Source: Branchiostoma floridae (lineage: Eukaryota; Chordata; Leptocardii; Amphioxiformes; Branchiostomatidae). Taken from it: 64,000 bases of DNA. A program made the position numbers and the translations under genes. The notes beneath the pieces are model-generated. The model was given only the letters and a program-made list of their open reading frames with translations. It had not been told where the DNA came from and ran no database searches. The stretch's first letter is position 1. Every line of letters starts with the position of its first letter. The stretch is taken from NCBI RefSeq assembly GCF_000003815.2, contig NC_049987.1, positions 16,130,218-16,194,217 of the forward strand. Direction: 5' to 3'. This document shows, piece after piece, positions 1 to 11,929 of this stretch.

Positions 1-96
1 GGAAGTAGACTGGTATCAAAAACAATACATTACATATGTGATTAATTTTAATCTTTTCCACGCGGAAAATTTTTAGGAAAGGAAGTGTGTTCTCAC

Positions 97-1197
97 CGTC
101 AGCTTCTCTAACAGAGATTGTACCATTGATATCCGTAACCAAATCTGTGTTCCAAAAAGGCCTGCAATAATTGAAAAATACATCCATTTTTAGAGAAAAT
201 ATGTTATGTGATATACTTCAATACATGCAATCCTCGCCTTTAGCCTATAAAACAACATGGCGATGATGTAACTCATTGCCGGATTATAGCATCAGGTTGA
301 AATCAATGCCGGCTGCAAGAGAAGAACTGCCTTGGCATGAAATCAGTTGTTCACACTTGCCGGAGATGATATGATGAATCTTACGTTTTAAAACCGACAA
401 GAAATTACCTTTATCGGAGCTAGCCAACCAAAATTCAGCCAAGTTAAGCCTAAGTACATAATGTATGTATTGACAATACATAATGAGCATAAATTCGTCT
501 GCGAAATACGATTCCTTAGATGCTACCTGCAGAATCCGAAGTACAACTCTCCTAAATTATAGCCTATTTCACACCTTTCGAAAAGCTGTCGTTCTTCAGA
601 AGTCACCAATTCATCCACAATGTCTCTGGCTGATTTACACATCTTAATGTTGTCGCAGGTTGTTGTGTTTGGTTTTTGGCAAAACCAAGTGCGGCCTGTG
701 TTTAACACCGAGAAGTCGCATTGACTTGATGAAGAAAGAGTTCGGCTTGGAAGAATCGTACAAGTCGTCGTCACATCTTCGCCTTCATCTTTGAACCTAC
801 AAGACCACCTCCTCTTGTTTGGAATCTCTCTGAGTTCCTTCAGAAGTTGCACTGCTTCGCTGGAGTGAATAAGCTGTACCTGAGGCATCACATTCCCCGT
901 GAAACTGAGAATAAAACTAACAGTGTACAGACCGTTCCCGTGGTCCTGCACCCTACCCTTTGTACTGGCGGTTTGGGCATTGTCTCGTAAAACTGCTTGG
1001 AGGTAATCACCGCCATACAACTTACGTCGTCTGTTGCCGTCCTTTGCTACGACCTCAATGAAAAGAATGTCCCCTATCTGATACATAGGTTTGGGGTTGA
1101 CGATTGTGACAGAAGTGTAATTTGGATTGGTGACCCAGGTAAGGTTAATCCTCCGATTCGATGCACGCCAAGTTCCTATTGACGTAACACTGATTAC
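97..1197 (-). CDS. NXPE-like (neurexophilin/PC-esterase family) gene, two internal exons, partial
   Basis: Two minus-strand exons are read, 1197-575 and 161-97. The first begins after an AG acceptor and stays open for 207 codons plus 2 bases to a GT donor (gtgtga). The second has a pyrimidine-rich acceptor ending tattgcag and a gtgaga donor, and its phase fits exactly. The long exon resembles the Ig/filamin-like part of NXPE proteins: a TIVNPKP-type strand, GD near the start of the fold, KLYGGDYLQAVL, DHGNGLYTVSF, a LIHSSEAV helix and a WFCQKP...C motif. NXPE proteins are secreted or membrane glycoproteins that carry an esterase-like C-terminal domain; that domain would lie beyond base 1 and is not seen. 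N-terminal exons and the signal peptide were not found. Family assignment is from memory of motifs. Confidence 0.68.
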
Positions 1198-3828
1198 CTG
1201 TCAACAAGACATAAAGGTATATTTTCGTTAGCTACAGATTCTATAGCATAACAGAATCAAGGCTGTTTTGCTGTTACAAAACCTCTAGCATTTCGACATT
1301 AAGTTTGCCCATGTGCATTTCTGTCCTTCTGGTTCCAAGGGACATTGGTGACGAAAACTGATGATAAAAATCACAATTAATGTACAGCTATAAAAACTAT
1401 AACATAACACATTTATGTCGCATAACGCCAGAACGGCTTTAAATTTGATTGGATTTCCTAAAATTTACTTGCCAACGTATTGCAGAAATTTGACCAAAAA
1501 AAATTACATTCTACAACCTTAGGTAAAAATCGCTAATCAGTTCTAACAATGTAATTTTCACAAAAATAAAAGTTTATGTTATCCAGAAAGTCTTTTATTA
1601 TTGAATATGCATAAATTATGCAAATTTGAGGCTAAGAGTGCCTGCGCCAACTTTGACGTCCTATAGCTCCCAAACAACCAAACTTGGTGACTTTCCCTAG
1701 AATATTGTTGGCAACAATTGGAAAAAATAGAGTAAGTTCATAATTTTTTCGTGTTGCCATGGCAACGGGTTTCTGAAAGGCAAATTGGTGTAAACAATGG
1801 GATTTTAAGATTTTATTGCTAAACTAAACTTTTCATATGTCTAACACATCTTAGTTGAACATTTATAATTAGATATCCATGAATAATACTAATGAGATGA
1901 CGTAATTGGTCAAAATCCAAGATGGCCGCCTATATCATGATGAAAAGTATAATCAGGTTATTTTCACTCGGATTTCATCACTACTTGGTATTTTCTTACA
2001 GAAAACAATTATGTGAAAATTTTCAATCCATTATCATGGGGTTTTAGCGTTTGTATGTTGAAAAAATATATCTTAAGACATTTAAGGTTGATAATCCAAG
2101 ATGGTGGATGGCTAAACTACAGATGACGTCATTGTATTACGTCATTTGACGTCATTTTGACGTCGTTGAGTCAGCTTCTGACAACAGAAGTCTTATAACA
2201 CTTAAACATTTATAAGAAACATTTATTGGTAAGCTTTTGAGTGAGATATTTAGATATTATGGGAATTCCCTGTTTTAGCCAAAAAAATCAATTATTGACG
2301 TCATCATTACGTCATCTTACGCCATAAAGATATAAAAATTCAGGAATTATAAACCTCGACGAGCATAACATTCCCTGCAAATTTGGTGATCGTACATTCA
2401 GCTGTTTTTAAAATACGAAGGGGGGCCGATTGACCCCCCCCCCCCCCCCCAGTCCAGGGAATGGCCAAAAAGCCCAGTCTGGAGAGGGTTAAAACCATGC
2501 CCTTGCGGTTCTAGTGATAGCTGCAGCCAATATGATTTCTTCGAACCTTATGAACATAATAGACTTAACAACATGTATTCACATATTCCTATATAATTTA
2601 TCAATACACATTGTAGATCGATGTTTAATCTTGTTCTGACGTAATTTGAAGTGTTCTATGTATAACACCACAGAACACAAAGCATGTAACGTGTTGGGAA
2701 TACATGGAATAAGTATTGGTTTTATTATATTTCAGCCATACCGCAGGTATGGTAAAATGTAGTGTATCCGTAATGTTTTTTTGGCGACGCCTCAGGGGCG
2801 GAGGCATTTTCTACAGTATTACGATCGCTTTGAAAAAATTTTGAAAATTCCACGAATGCATTCCCTTGGGAATTGATTTTTGGCTAAACCACAGGGGTGT
2901 CGTCCATACAGTGGTCATTGAAGACTATTCTAGCTGTTATTTTTCCTTTGTTGAGGAATTCTTTGTTTTCAGGATTAATGATTTAAGGGAACGGTCTTTT
3001 CACATAGCCGGAAGTGACTGCGCTCCTTGCATATCATAAGCCGTACACACAGATTATTACGATGTTTCGCATGCTTTATGAATTTGCAATGGCAACCAAT
3101 ATGTCCCAGCTTTTTGCCGTTATGTCTTTTATAAGCCTGTGCTGTCAAGTGGTTATCGTTCGGAGTCATAGAGAGTCTGATTTTGAGTGGTAGAAAAATA
3201 AGATGTTTTAAAGAAGACAAGACCAATATAGCACAACTTTTGCCAATATCTTCTGAGCTTTGCTTTTATAAGGTGGGATAATATGCTTCACGAGGTCAAA
3301 AAAATATAGAAGACCAATGTGTCACAGATTTTTGTCGATATCTTTTTATGAAATATGAAATGTTGCGCTTTCAGGTGGTTGTCGTTTTGAATTGAAGCTG
3401 GTGTGTTACGCCGAAGGACTGTCATACCAGGTTATACCGGCTATATAGATACAGGTTACGTAAAGCCTGATTTTGAAAAGTTAATAAGTCACATGTTTCA
3501 AACAAGCCATGAAACCAATGGGTTTCAAGTTGTTTAGATTCTGCTTTGAAGACTAGCATAGCTAGAATAAAGGAAGGACGCAGAGACAAGGTTTTCCGTA
3601 CACTGGGCACGGGAGACTGATAAGATGGTTTGACGTTACTATATACTAGTAATGCTGGCCTCGCTAACCTCGTTCTTAGCTGCGGATCTCTCTTTCTCTT
3701 CTGAACTATACTCTCTGACTCTCTGTCATACAAATACATTATATCTCGTGGTCACATTTTGGCGTATCAAACAGACAGGTCTTGTCACACCACAAAACAA
3801 CGGTTATTTCATCTACGGTCCATTCATA
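1198..3828. other. AT-rich non-coding stretch with dispersed repeats
   Basis: No supportable coding exon. It contains a repeat body (about 1610-2493) and a palindrome-headed repeat (2727 on), both listed separately. Short ORFs here lack family resemblance. Confidence 0.6.
1610..2493 (+). repeat. Dispersed repeat ending in a C-tract and AGGGTTAAA
   Basis: The part at 1650-1790 (aactttgacgtc, tatagctccca, gttgccatggcaac) recurs in reverse complement at about 32190-32340. Both copies are followed on the plus strand by a C-rich tract, then cagtctg and agggttaaa (2438-2493 and 32352-32386). Several tgacgtca-type palindromes lie at 2110-2310. No coding capacity seen. Confidence 0.55.
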
Positions 3829-4990
3829 TACATATAAAATCAACTACTACAATGTATACACTAAAATACATATTCGTGATATAAACAGTCAATCAATCAG
3901 TCAATCCGTGAATTCTATAACTGGTGTCATGTCAGGTTATCTATACATGTACAAGTATGATCGCAATCTATCGGCTGTACGTCTTGGCTCTGCTACTGGC
4001 CTCTACTCCCCTCATGTTGCCCTCCTTCTGTAGATGGCGCTGTTCTGGATGTTGTGTGGCTCCGCTCTGTTCAGAATTTTCAAGCCGCACAAATGTATAT
4101 TCTGGCTCCTCCCAGCGATGGCCACTGCTGCATATTCTTATGTTGGTTTTCTTCATTAGTACATACACCTCCGGTTTGATTAGGTCCGTCGTCGCTGTGG
4201 GAAAATTATGTACGGTTCTTTGTTGTACATATAAAATCCACTATTATAATATATACACATTATATATACATATTCATGGTATAAATCAGCCAAAACCAGC
4301 CCGTGAATTGTCTAACTAGTTTTAGGTTTTCTGTGGTTGTGGCAGTGCAATCGATTTGCTGCTCCAGATCTGCTACTGTTCTGGCATTCCTTAGGCCCTC
4401 TCATTGTCTTCCTTCTGTGGACGGTGCGGTTCTGGGTGATGTGTAGCTCCTTCCCGACTTTATAAGGTGCACAGACGTCTATTCCGGCTCCTCCAGCGAT
4501 ACAGCTCGTCTCAGCGACTTGCAGTGGAAGGACTCGACTGACTTTGTGATGGAACTGTTTCGTCCTGATGGACACAGGTATGGGTGTCAAGTACATCTCG
4601 TCGTTGTCGATCTTGTCCTGTATGGTTAGTCTGTTGGGATCGAGAGAGAACACAAAAATGACATCGCCCGTTTCATATACTATACGAATATACTGATACT
4701 GACACTAATGGTTTATTCCAAAGTCACCCATAACTTTGTCATCGTCGTTGTACGTTTATTTGGGTGCTCGTCACAGCTATTAAAGATATGCTGTAGGAGC
4801 TGATGTTGAGATATCACAAATAAAGAAAAAAGAGTCACAGTGTGTGGCGTGGCGGTGTTGTGGAGTCCAAGTGAACATCGTCATCATTGCTCTTGTTAAG
4901 TATGGTCGCCCTGTAAATGGATCGAGGGAGAACACACACACACACACACACACGCACGCAATGTTATAAACCATAACAACATAAATGACA
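3829..4990 (-). repeat. Exon-bearing unit present three times in tandem, diverged
   Basis: Three related units: about 3829-4200, 4222-4680 and 4700-4990. Units 1 and 2 share acatataaaatc at one edge and a gene-like core (ccttctgtrgaygg, ggctcctcc, cagcgat). Units 2 and 3 share the acceptor-like stretch tgttctctctcgatcc followed by an exon-like frame beginning TIQDKIDNDE in unit 2 and TILNKSNDDD in unit 3. The frame in unit 2 (4312-4625) is open for about 100 codons; in units 1 and 3 the matching frames end early. I do not recognise the protein. Probably duplicated exons of one minus-strand gene, two of them decayed. Confidence 0.45.
4930..4960. repeat. (AC)n microsatellite
   Basis: Run of AC dinucleotides ending in cgcacgca. 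Confidence 0.9.
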
Positions 4991-5242
4991 GGACTGTTGA
5001 GTGGGCATCACAGAAGTTTTAGACAAGGACGCAAGTCTGGGGACGTATGCAGAGCAAATGACTGGGAGCCAGACACAAGAATCCACGGATAAATCCCATC
5101 AAATTTCCTGTCCGATCACTAAGGTCGTTGTCTTCCCGTTCAACATAACCTTTCACTTAACTTAACTAAACATAACTAAGTAGATTTAAACCAGAGCAGC
5201 ACAACGGGCATACTCACCTGAAGGAGAAATTCATACATAATC

Positions 5243-5845
5243 TCATAGGCGATTAGTTACTCGAATCCTCAGCATCCGGCCATTTGTCTCCATTTTGCAA
5301 GTCCATGTCAGTCGAACCAGTCCATGTTTCTTTTGAAACAGTCCAAGGTCGTCGTCATGCTGACTGGAACATTTCTGTCCGGGGCTAAAAATACACCAAA
5401 TGTGAAGCCACCTGGCGATTGAAGCAATTGAAAAAAAGTTAACAAAACAAGCCTTCAATTGGGAACAATTTGAAGAGAATGGCTCAGAAAAATACCGTTC
5501 AGAAACGAAATAGTTAGGGTTTTTCTGCCACAGCTTTGCGTGGTACCATCTGTGAACGGATGGGGTAGCGTCGACGAGGGGGCAAAACTCGATACGAAAA
5601 TCATGGTTGCGTGAGTGGAAGTCCGACATGTTACAGGGGGATTTCAATCGCCAGATTGGTTCAACTAGAGACGCCTGTCGAACTGAATGGATTTCAGAGA
5701 TTTTGCGTGCCAAAGCTACTAAATCACGAGCTATGGTTTCTGGAGCCCATTGGCGTCTACATATATCATTGTGCCCTAGCTCTACGTACACAATGGAAGG
5801 ACAAGTTTGTAACAAGATACAACAATATGGCAGCTCACCGTGGAG
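5243..5845 (-). pseudogene. SGNH/GDSL hydrolase-like domain, broken
   Basis: The minus-strand frame contains SIVYVELGHNDICRRQW, matching the strand-loop of SGNH hydrolases that carries the oxyanion-hole Asn (GxND). It is followed by ETIARDLVALARKI (helix) and further on by LVDATPSVHRWYHAKL...NPNYFVS. In intact SGNH proteins that last part runs into a catalytic DGxHLN block. Here the frame reads on into unrelated residues, so the catalytic His block is lost or out of frame. There is no start codon context, and stops lie upstream at about 5845. Lancelet-type genomes carry many related small SGNH proteins, some near mobile elements; that is recollection. Best read as a decayed fragment. Confidence 0.5.
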
Positions 5846-6510
5846 TTGAGTTCGGTCACTAGGTTCGGCTAGTTGATCGGTGTTGACCGGATGTTCGCCT
5901 CTCTACGCTGAAGACGGGTCAAGAAGGGTCAGGAAGTCAACAGTCTGGGAGTACGTTGTCAAAGCACTTTCCAAGCAATGCCGCCGGGTATGTACGAACA
6001 AGTTCGGAGGAAATCCGGCTTGAGACCGCGAAAGTTGTGTCCTATGTTAAGGGCCTCGCAAGGGCTCTGTAGGAAGACACCGGAACGGGGACGTGATTGA
6101 CCGGTACCGAAGAATGATCCGACGGAGACCTAGCTGACTTGCTCTGGGGACGGGCCGACGTTTACGGGGTCTTGGCGCGCTGGCTCCGCTGAACGGGAAG
6201 CGGTTTCGCCGACGGGGCGTATACGTGGTGGCTTGGCCAGCAAGATGAAACTAGGGACAAGCGTGTTCAAATCGTCCGACAAGGTTAGAGGAAAGACTTA
6301 AGCGAAAACTCGAGAAATTTCAGAGCGAAAAGTCTGCGATGCATACGCCACGAGATGCGCTGCTGTAATGACCGCTTTAGCGGTACCGTGGCACCTTGCC
6401 GTGCCAGCGGCCGGGCCACATACGGAGTTCTGTCGGTAATAAACAAAGGGATGTTTTTGGCATTGATTAGCACGGCGGCATTTCGGCTCAGATCAATTAG
6501 GGATGTCACC
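5846..6510 (-). other. GC-richer stretch, possible upstream remnant of the SGNH-like frame
   Basis: Clearly GC-richer than its surroundings and read through by short minus-strand frames (for example 6509-6285) interrupted by stops. Composition and position fit the decayed 5' part of the frame at 5243-5845. No motif was recognised. Confidence 0.25.
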
Positions 6511-6839
6511 GATTACTAAAAAATTCCGACATCACCAAGACAATGACGCCGACCCCATGTGGCCATGGTCTGGCTAACATCCCGAACTGAGATGAATTAT
6601 GCAGATGGACTGATTACAAAGGGGCGCCGCAATGAGTAAAACTTTTGTCACTTAGATCGGCTCTCATTCATTCCATTCAAAACATTGTATTCGCGCTGAT
6701 GTCATCCATAATAGCTACTTACTGTGGCCTAATACTAGGTGAGGTGAAAGGGTCAACACAATATTGGATAAAAGATTTGCCAAAAGAATTAATAAATCTC
6801 TCAAACAAGATCTTCAACAGCTCCTCAAAACTAAGGGTA

Positions 6840-7143
6840 ATGTTACGGTCACATTTCCAAACGGGAAACGACCAGGCAACTTTCGCTCCTCAAGCTGGGG
6901 GTAGTTTTACGGTAACAGTTCCAACCAGGGGTCCGATTGGGCAGCTCTCGTGAACAACTAAAAAGTATGTAGAGGGCCTAAAACACACAAAATGCAAAGA
7001 AAATAAGTAGTGGCCATAATTTGTGAACTGATAAACGACCATAAACAGCTTTACTTTTTAATTTGGATGTCTATCCTTCATAAATGTAGCTTTATTTTTT
7101 TTTTATTCCGGTAACTTCCGGTTGGGAAATGTGACCGTAACAT
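6840..7143. mobile_element. Non-autonomous TIR element (MITE-like), about 304 bp
   Basis: A perfect 19-bp inverted repeat, atgttacggtcacatttcc, bounds the element. The arms continue imperfectly inward (aaacggga on the left, matching caaccgga on the right). A further related copy, ttacggtaacagttcca, lies inside at about 6909. No ORF and no clear target-site duplication. Confidence 0.7.
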
Positions 7144-7959
7144 AAGACATTCATGATCATTCTTAGGTAGCCTTATTAGCAAGTTCACAGGTACCAGTTT
7201 TGTTGATGCCAAAATGCCTATGAAAAAGGCGAACACGTTCAAAAAATATGTCCAGTCTATTCTTTTTACTTTGCCGGACAGACTGAGACAGATAAGATAA
7301 AAGGCGTATAGAGTATTTGTACCAGATGTTTATGTTACTAGGTAACTAGGCTATTTTAGGAATAGGACACGTGACTACACCATATATGGAAGTTCATTTG
7401 AATGTAGCATTGACCAATGACTGGGGAGAAGAGCTATGAGTAATTGGCAGAGCGCCAAGTTTGAACTGGCCAAGACGCTGCCAATGCTCTGAGAGCTACT
7501 CTTGTATGTAGTAGTATGATGTATGAAATATGATGTAGTATAGCGCATGCTTCCGTGAAGTTCCGTCTGTAATTACCCTATCTGTGGAGTAAGACATGGT
7601 TAGGCTTATGAACACAATTGTGCATACTTGGATAGTATAGACTGCATAGTACATGTAACATATGTGTCAGCCAGGTTCTGTCTGGCTGTAGGTGGTATCA
7701 AATCATCAAACGTAGATCCTGTTGGCTCCACCCGCTGTTGTTCATGTAGACATTTGTTTTCGGCTGTGTCCTCACGTGCATCGTAAGCCACTTCTAGCTA
7801 TTTACCAGGACTTGAGGTGGCTCGTGACTGTTCGATTTTAGCTGGAGGGGAAAAGCAGGTGTTTCAGGGGGTTTTTTTTGGGGGGGGGGGGGTCGTGATC
7901 TTTGGGCCTCCTTCCCAAGGGTGTACCATCGGGCATGCATTTGGTATGCGGAAGTGTGA
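7144..7959. other. No gene seen
   Basis: AT-rich with a T/G homopolymer run at 7871-7893. Short ORFs only. Confidence 0.5.
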
Positions 7960-8235
7960 CCTGAAAACTACGAATGCTCAGAACTACATTAACCATATTT
8001 TTCTCTGTACTAATAATACTATGTACAAACATACTGTTGAAGATGATCTACACTTTTTATTATCATGTCCCTCGTTTATATTGAGGAAGGACAGAAGATT
8101 ATGGACGTAATTACCTTGTATATTGTGCATCCTATAATCCGTCTTCTTATGGACCGAACCGGTCAGATAATGTCACATAGTCCTTAATCTTTAATTCTTT
8201 GGAATTCTAGATGTACATTATTGTTATGGTTATCT
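7960..8235 (+). mobile_element. LINE 3' end remnant (C-terminal CxxC/HxxxC region)
   Basis: The end of a plus-strand frame reads VEDDLHFLLSCPSFI...R and stops at 8110. This resembles the C-terminal 'ED..HFLL.CP.Y' block of CR1/L2-type LINE proteins. An AT-rich tail follows, containing tagtccttaat and ttattgttatgg. Upstream is degenerate. Confidence 0.5.
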
Positions 8236-8450
8236 TCTTTATGAGAAATCAGGAGAAACCAGACTGATGCGTATGGCAGAAGGAAAGCGAATCCTGCGAA
8301 AAGAACTCTACAACAGACTTGAGTTAGCTTGCAGATGTGCCCTATGTGGCAGAGAATGTAATGCTCGTATAGGGCTGTTTAGCCACAGTCGCAATTTAAG
8401 TCCTTAATTTTTAATGCTTTAAATCTCTCTATTATTGTTATGGGAAGTTC
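8236..8450 (+). mobile_element. Second LINE 3' end remnant (C-terminal zinc-finger)
   Basis: The frame reads CALCGRECNARIGLFSHSR, then stops (about 8405). It matches the C2H2-like 'C..C...C.ARIGL.SH.R' tail of several non-LTR retrotransposon proteins. It is followed by agtccttaattttt...ttattgttatgg, a diverged copy of the tail at 8178-8230, so this piece lies between two direct tail repeats. Confidence 0.5.
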
Positions 8451-8719
8451 TTGATACAAGTCTTGAAGTTTTGTACATGTACTATGAAGGATCGATCGAC
8501 TGACAATTCGTACTATAACCAAAGTCAAAGATAATGTCATAATAAGAAAATTGCCTGTGTAATAGTATCAGAAGTTCAGAATATTTTCGCCCCTCCTTAA
8601 TGCCACTTTTGACCCCCCCCCCCTAAGGAACCAACCCCGCACAAACAAGATACCCCCCCCCCTCAAGCTCACCATATACACCCCGGGGCGGGTCAGTAAC
8701 ATTAAAATGCGTCGCCTAT

Positions 8720-9130
8720 AGGTGTCTTTTTTAGACACCTGTACTTGTTTCTTCTTTCTTTATTCTTCTATCTCCTCAAATGTCAAATCTTCAAAGCGCG
8801 TCATCTCCGTCGTTCCTGGACCGAGTGACTTAACATTTGGCACAAGGGTAGAGTGGGCCAATACCCTCTAATTTTATCCAATTTTTTTATATCTGCGCTT
8901 AAAATTATTTTATTGATTTTTTGGGGACAATTTTTGAACGAAAACAGTTTATTTTTGTACCCTGGTATCACACCGAATGACCTGAAATTCGGTACAGAGG
9001 TCCCTTTGATATTTAATAAAAGGATCTTTTATGATATTTGGTATAAATCACATCAAAATGGCTCATTAGGGAGTTTTTTGGGAGAATTTAGGATTTTTTT
9101 AAAATTCAGTTTTGGACAGGGGTGGTGATT
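8720..9130 (+). repeat. Palindrome-headed dispersed repeat, copy at 8.7 kb
   Basis: Starts with the hairpin aggtgtcttttttagacacc. The body has the phrases cgttcctggaccga, tgacctgaaattcgg and gggccaatacc, shared with the copies at 48820 and 51879. No ORF of note. Confidence 0.65.
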
Positions 9131-9169
9131 CCGAATTCCATTTGTTGAACAGACGTTGACCCCACCTGC

Positions 9170-9530
9170 ATACTATACCGGATTTGATTCCAATCAGCAA
9201 GTCTGGTGTTATCTGGAAGAGTTTATTCATGCACGGGGGCCTTTCTTTAAATTCAGTAATGGATGGTTTGCTCATTACACAAAAGGGCCATGTTTTCAGT
9301 TGGAGTATTAATATTTCGGGACTGGTCTATTGTGAAATTCTAAAATAAAAACAGGTTGTGTTGGCTGGAAGAGTTCATTCTTCCACGAAGGGGATTTTTT
9401 CTAATTATTATCATTTTGTACTTTTGTGACTTTGTCTTTTATTAGGAGTATTTTGGGCTTGTATATTTTGCAATCTTACAGAGGATCTGCTGACAGAGTC
9501 CATTCTTGTACGGAGATATTTTATTTTATT
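9170..9530 (+). repeat. Diverged repeat containing GAGTCCATTCTTGCACGG words
   Basis: Variants of ggaagagtccattcttgcacgg occur at about 9217, 9371 and 9496 (spacing about 150 and 125). The same word recurs at 13740-14280, 16530-16551/17816-17830 and 17945-17975, so a dispersed, locally tandem family. Confidence 0.5.
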
Positions 9531-9709
9531 GTGTGGTCAAAGTCCTATCTTAGATCGCTCCATGTTACCATGGTATCAATCATAGAAGGGTACGGTGACA
9601 AGCCCCTTCACGGAAACGAGGCTCGACTCAAGGTTTTCGCTAGGGATGACGGGTACCCGGAAGTGGTACGCGCGGTATATTTAAATCGGGGAGGCCTTGG
9701 ATAGCGATT

Positions 9710-11235
9710 ATAGCGATATAATATTACATTGATATCCAAGTAGATCTACTGATCTTCCGGGTGCAGGATCGTTATGTAGGCAAAGTCAGGCAAACAATAA
9801 ACAATACTTATATGTATTATATACATACAAAGGATGATTCTGAGAGGAGAAGAAGAAGAAAGCCAATTTTTTCAGCATTTGTGACAAAAGAAGAAAAAGC
9901 TGTTTGTATTTGCAAACCTTTGGTGAAAGCATATTTCTCACCTATTCCAATGTCTATTTCCATAAAATAATCATGTAATCAACATCTTGAATTTGCTGTA
10001 CTATATTCAAGTTACAATTATGTAACTTTTTTGTTGAACCTTAACATCTCCCAAGATTGATCAACTTTCCCTTCATGAACAGAAATGTAAGTCAAATAGT
10101 ACTAGAGGGCAAATATTCCTTTATAATATTGGATTCCTTTATTGCTACCGTTAGGGTAACGATTAGGCTTTAGTGTGTTCAAGGTAAGCAAATTTTATGT
10201 ATTCATGTATCAATATTTATGTTCAAAGCATCTGTATTATTGTTGCATCACACTTGCCAGTGCAAAATAAGATGCATATCAGATACAGACTTGTGTTGCA
10301 CTTTATAATCTGCAAGAAGAAAACATGGAAAAAACTGCCATTAGGTGGTCATTTCTTACTGGACATAGCTTGGACATAAGTTCACACAAAACACACAAGT
10401 ACTATCATAACAAAGTACCTTCAGCTATATAGAAAAGCTACATACTGCAGGCTGAATTCATACATTCTGTCCATGTTAATATCATACAGTGAAAAACTGG
10501 TACATATTTCATACATTATCCAATATTGTTGTACTCACTGAAACAGTATTTTATTACAGGAAATACTCATACATGGAATTCCTAATGTCAAAGGTACCAT
10601 TACTGTTTTGGTACTTAATTGTTAAAACCAGCAAACAGAAAATATCAATGACTTTGAAAAAGAAAGCTTCTAAAACACCGGCCAACTAGTGCATTTTAGT
10701 GCTATATACAGTTCTAAATGAAATCAATCGCTATGGTTATACATCCTTCTTTTCCCCTCAACCATAAAAACAGTAGAATATTTATCATAGTTAACTCTAA
10801 AAAAGAAAACAAAAATGAGCAGTTACAAAAGGGCCTTTTTAACGTACTTCTGTGGAGTGGTTTTAAGCTTGCTGTTGAAACTGACATGCATTTTGTTTAC
10901 TGTTAAAAAGGAAATATTTGCAAAGATTCTAAGCTTGCAGTAACTTCATCACTGTGAAAAAGCATGAAAACATAAAACCACTGCAGACATTACCCTTTTA
11001 CAATATGCTTTTATACAAATCATACAGGCAACTTAATAAATTGAAAAATTGAAAATCCAAAACTCTGAGTACAATGTCATAATATTCTCCTTTGTTGCAT
11101 TCAAGTAATAGAGGAGGGTATGTAATGCTATGTCAAAACTTGATTGTCTTGAGTGCAAGATGATTGCAGAGATAAGCAGAAACCATCTGAAAAAGAAAGA
11201 AATATTTCACAATGGAAAGTATATAAACAATTAGC
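9710..11235. other. AT-rich, no gene seen
   Basis: Only short ORFs, no family motif and no recognisable repeat structure beyond A/T runs. Confidence 0.5.
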
Positions 11236-11345
11236 ATCAAATTACCTCCTCACCTCACCTCACCGGTCCCATAGCCTCACCGGCCGTAGGGGCAGCACAT
11301 CCATCAACATAAGTTTTCCACCCTTTTCTGTCCTCAGCCAAGGTT
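11236..11345 (-). mobile_element. LINE 3' end fragment
   Basis: The minus strand reads LATLAEDRKGWKTYVDGC and a few more residues, then a stop, followed by a short ggtga-type simple tail. 'LAxDRxxW' near the stop is the usual C-terminus of several non-LTR retrotransposon proteins. Only about 110 bp remain. Confidence 0.55.
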
Positions 11346-11929
11346 GCAAGATGGTTACCACTACTTTGATATTGGTCACTATACACAACTTGATCACCTT
11401 GAATGGTCAGATACATGTAATCTATGTGTGTGTGTGGGGGGGGGGGGAGTGTATGCTTGGCACACTAACAGCAGACCAGTATAGATGGAGTTATCATGAC
11501 ATCAGCATGTAATCTTCAATGTTTTCTACATGTACTTGACAGTTTCAAAACATTTTTCTCCCATACAGCAAAGCAAACAGTCTGTAACCAAAGCTACATG
11601 TACTTGTATGCACAAGTCAACATTCAACACACAGCAAATATGCTTTTAAGCATAAAGTTTTAAGAGTTAATATTTTTTCATCAAAAACAAAATGAGTTCA
11701 TGTTTCTCTGATTAGTACTGAAGATACAAGTACCAATGACCTATAAATATTGTTCCCTTTTGGGGGGTATTTAAGTCAACACTATGGCTGACCAACTTAC
11801 ATTTCCTGATCTAAAGCATATATTTGTTCCATTATCCCATTTGTGATGAAGAAATGGGAGTACAAATGACTTCTATCATTTCAGGGAAATCATGCAATGC
11901 ATATAGTTCATTTAGCCAGGGAATACTGA

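Noticed and set aside
5607-5862. Plus-strand ORFs of 80-83 codons
   Set aside because: Antisense to the SGNH-like minus-strand frame that carries the recognisable motif.
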